Below are positions 5,355 to 5,871 of a DNA stretch of 5,871 nt, in pieces. The notes beneath the pieces are model-generated. The model was not told the origin of the DNA and did not search any database. It saw only the letters and a list, made by a program, of their open reading frames with translations. The stretch's first letter is position 1, and every line of letters starts with the position of its first letter. Both the position numbers and the translations under genes were made by a program. Source of the DNA: an uncultured Capnocytophaga sp. GTDB taxonomy: Bacteria; Bacteroidota; Bacteroidia; Flavobacteriales; Flavobacteriaceae. The stretch is taken from NCBI GenBank assembly GCA_915070235.1, contig CAJZFM010000144.1, positions 1 to 5,871 on the forward strand, read 5' to 3'.

Positions 5355-5494
5355 CCCCCCGTTGGTGCGTTTCTTGCAGCTCGTGCCTATCATACTCCCA
5401 ACAACCTACCAAGTAGCGCAATACAAGTGTCTGCCGCGCAGGTAGTAAATTAGGAATCATAGGGCACAAGCTACAAGCTTGCGCCTGCGGGGGG
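5355..5494. repeat. 140-bp inverted-repeat element, possibly MITE-like
   Basis: CCCCCC at 5355-5360 followed by a repeat-core sequence ending AGCTCGTGCC (5378-5387) is mirrored by the reverse complement at 5463-5494, which ends in GGGGGG (5489-5494). By eye about 24 of 33 positions match, with one gap, and the match continues inward weakly (TATCAT against TATGAT). The centre carries small hairpins: CTAC/GTAG (5406-5416) and CTGC/GCAG (5431-5441), with CTACC/GGTAG (5406-5410, 5441-5445) as an alternative pairing. No open frame of note and no clear target-site duplication were seen. It could be a nonautonomous mobile element, a REP-pair structure or a structured RNA. Confidence 0.5.
5463..5485. 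repeat. Hairpin-forming core of the inverted repeat copy E
   Basis: GGCACAAGCT (5463-5472) and AGCTTGCGCC (5476-5485) form a 10-bp stem with one A/C mismatch and a 3-base loop ACA. On the minus strand this is the best palindromic form of the core shared with copies A, B and D. The following bases are G-rich rather than T-rich, so it is not a standard terminator on the plus strand. Confidence 0.6.
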
Positions 5495-5544
5495 TATAAG
5501 AAGAATAAACGATCTTTTTATTAAAACAATTAAAATAAACTCTA

Positions 5545-5871
5545 ATGAAGTTCAATATCAATAATAATTTAAAACATAATTTAATATTCTTAGCTGTTTT
5601 TATTCTATTGCTGCATATATTAGCTACTGACATAGTAATTTTCAGAGTTTATTGGGAAGAAAAATTATTTTTTTCTGAAGGATATTGGACTAAGCAGATA
5701 TATTTTAATTTTGAAGATTATGATAAATATATAACAATAGATACACATGATATTTTTCTTCTTTGCTATGAAAGTTGGGATGGTATTTTATTGTTTGCTC
5801 TTTATTTTGCACTATTCATTTTTTATGTCATAGCACCTATTATTCAACTTCTTATAACTAAAAAGATAAGT
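5545..5871 (+). CDS. Hypothetical membrane protein, 5' part, open at the window edge
   Basis: An ATG at 5545 opens a frame of 109 codons without a stop to the right edge, which is long for such AT-rich DNA. The product has a polar Asn-rich start (MKFNINNNLK), a hydrophobic helix at about residues 12-33, a loop of about 45 residues rich in Tyr, Asp and Trp (35-78), and a second helix at about 80-104 followed by lysines (TKKIS). This is the pattern of a small inner-membrane protein with a loop between two helices. No motif is recognised. The upstream 50 bases are A/T-rich with no clear TAnnTTTG box. It lies just beyond the inverted-repeat element, outside the toxin-antitoxin operon, and its very low GC resembles the leftward hypothetical gene at 151-765. 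Confidence 0.7.
   Translation, partial: MKFNINNNLKHNLIFLAVFILLLHILATDIVIFRVYWEEKLFFSEGYWTKQIYFNFEDYDKYITIDTHDIFLLCYESWDGILLFALYFALFIFYVIAPIIQLLITKKIS

Noticed and set aside
5355..5494. Complete insertion sequence
   Set aside because: The element is only 140 bp and contains no transposase reading frame or clear target-site duplication.

Overview
The window looks like a chromosomal segment of a Bacteroidota bacterium, most likely a Flavobacteriia member of the Capnocytophaga type. Three things point there. Both strong promoters match the Bacteroidota pattern (TTTG or TTG, 19-20 bp, TATCTTTG). Genes lack Shine-Dalgarno sequences. A membrane-anchored M23 peptidase sits directly upstream of a GH3-family acyl-adenylating enzyme, a pairing I recall from Flavobacteriia. 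The genus is inference; the phylum is better supported.

Left half (1-2100) is read leftward. It holds the first 18 codons of a gene cut by the left edge (1-54), a two-helix membrane protein of unknown function (151-765), and a membrane-anchored alpha/beta hydrolase with an intact Ser-Asp-His triad (973-1977). The hydrolase has a clear promoter at 2079-2109. Degenerate repeats and a REP-like palindrome lie in the gaps.

The divergent intergenic region (1978-2349) carries two back-to-back promoters. It also carries an unusual series of imperfect 7-bp tandem units, which fills most of the leader of the rightward operon and runs up to its first start codon.

The rightward operon (2350-5321) is tightly packed: M23 metallopeptidase, 20-bp gap, GH3-family enzyme, 4-bp ATGA overlap, Phd/YefM-like antitoxin, 14-26 bp overlap, YafQ-family toxin. 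The first two genes look like core envelope and metabolic genes. The last two form a type II toxin-antitoxin module, more AT-rich by eye, that appears attached to the operon end without a recognisable promoter of its own.

The right end (5322-5871) starts with another short heptad tract and a 140-bp inverted-repeat element with several internal hairpins. An AT-rich membrane-protein gene follows and runs off the window. Related copies of one roughly 40-bp repeat occur in every intergenic gap above 90 bp, which suggests an accessory zone shaped by repeat-associated rearrangement around a conserved operon. The most unusual features are the heptad-repeat leader, the inverted-repeat element and the toxin-antitoxin pair coupled to GH3. 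I found no clearly new defence or CRISPR system.
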